From Thermoflavifilum sp. (lineage in GTDB: Bacteria > Bacteroidota > Bacteroidia > Chitinophagales > Chitinophagaceae): a stretch of 5,458 bases of DNA. Shown here one piece after another: positions 5,433 to 5,458 of the stretch (positions within the stretch are counted from its first letter, which is position 1; each line of letters starts with the position of its first letter). The position numbers and the translations under genes were made by a program. The notes below the pieces were generated by a model. It saw only the letters and a list, made by a program, of their open reading frames with translations, did no database searches and was not told where the DNA came from. The DNA is taken from assembly GCA_019683625.1 (NCBI GenBank), contig JADGHY010000150.1, positions 1 through 5,458 on the forward strand. The letters are read 5' to 3'.

Positions 5433-5458
5433 GGTGATATTGTTTTAAGGTGATAAAA

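Overview
The window looks like chromosome of a Bacteroidota bacterium, most likely from the Chitinophagales/Chitinophagaceae. The evidence is the protein families present, Bacteroidota-type promoter elements (TAnnTTTG -7 boxes), the lack of Shine-Dalgarno sequences before the starts, and moderate GC. The family-level placement is an inference from protein style; no marker gene is present to fix it.

Left part (1-1849, + strand): the end of a cytochrome c oxidase (caa3/aa3-type) locus. It holds the last 22 codons of subunit III, a complete small subunit IV, then a strong terminator-like hairpin directly followed by a promoter-like element, then a SCO-family thioredoxin-fold protein and a DUF420/CtaM-type membrane protein. 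The structural subunits and the two assembly-type genes therefore look like neighbouring but separately promoted units serving one respiratory complex. The SCO-like protein is odd: it has CxxC in place of CxxxC and lacks the usual copper-ligand histidine.

Middle part (1850-3823, + strand): two housekeeping genes, each with its own -7-like box. These are dusB (tRNA-dihydrouridine synthase) and proC (pyrroline-5-carboxylate reductase). A GC-rich hairpin with a short T-run follows proC.

Right part (3851-5432, - strand): two tandem ferritin-like (Ferritin_2/PF13668-type) proteins convergent with proC. The promoter-proximal one has a textbook Tat motif joined to a lipobox, so it should be a Tat-exported lipoprotein. 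The second has a weaker Tat-like signal and a probable signal-peptidase I site. Both keep the E / ExxH / E / ExxH pattern of a four-helix di-iron protein and share a C-terminal VLxIAxx[FY]IK motif. They probably work together in the cell envelope, but their substrate cannot be read from the sequence.

No RNA gene, CRISPR array, insertion sequence or phage element was seen. No stretch above 300 bases lacks a gene. The best candidates for something under-described are the altered SCO-like protein and the envelope ferritin-like pair.
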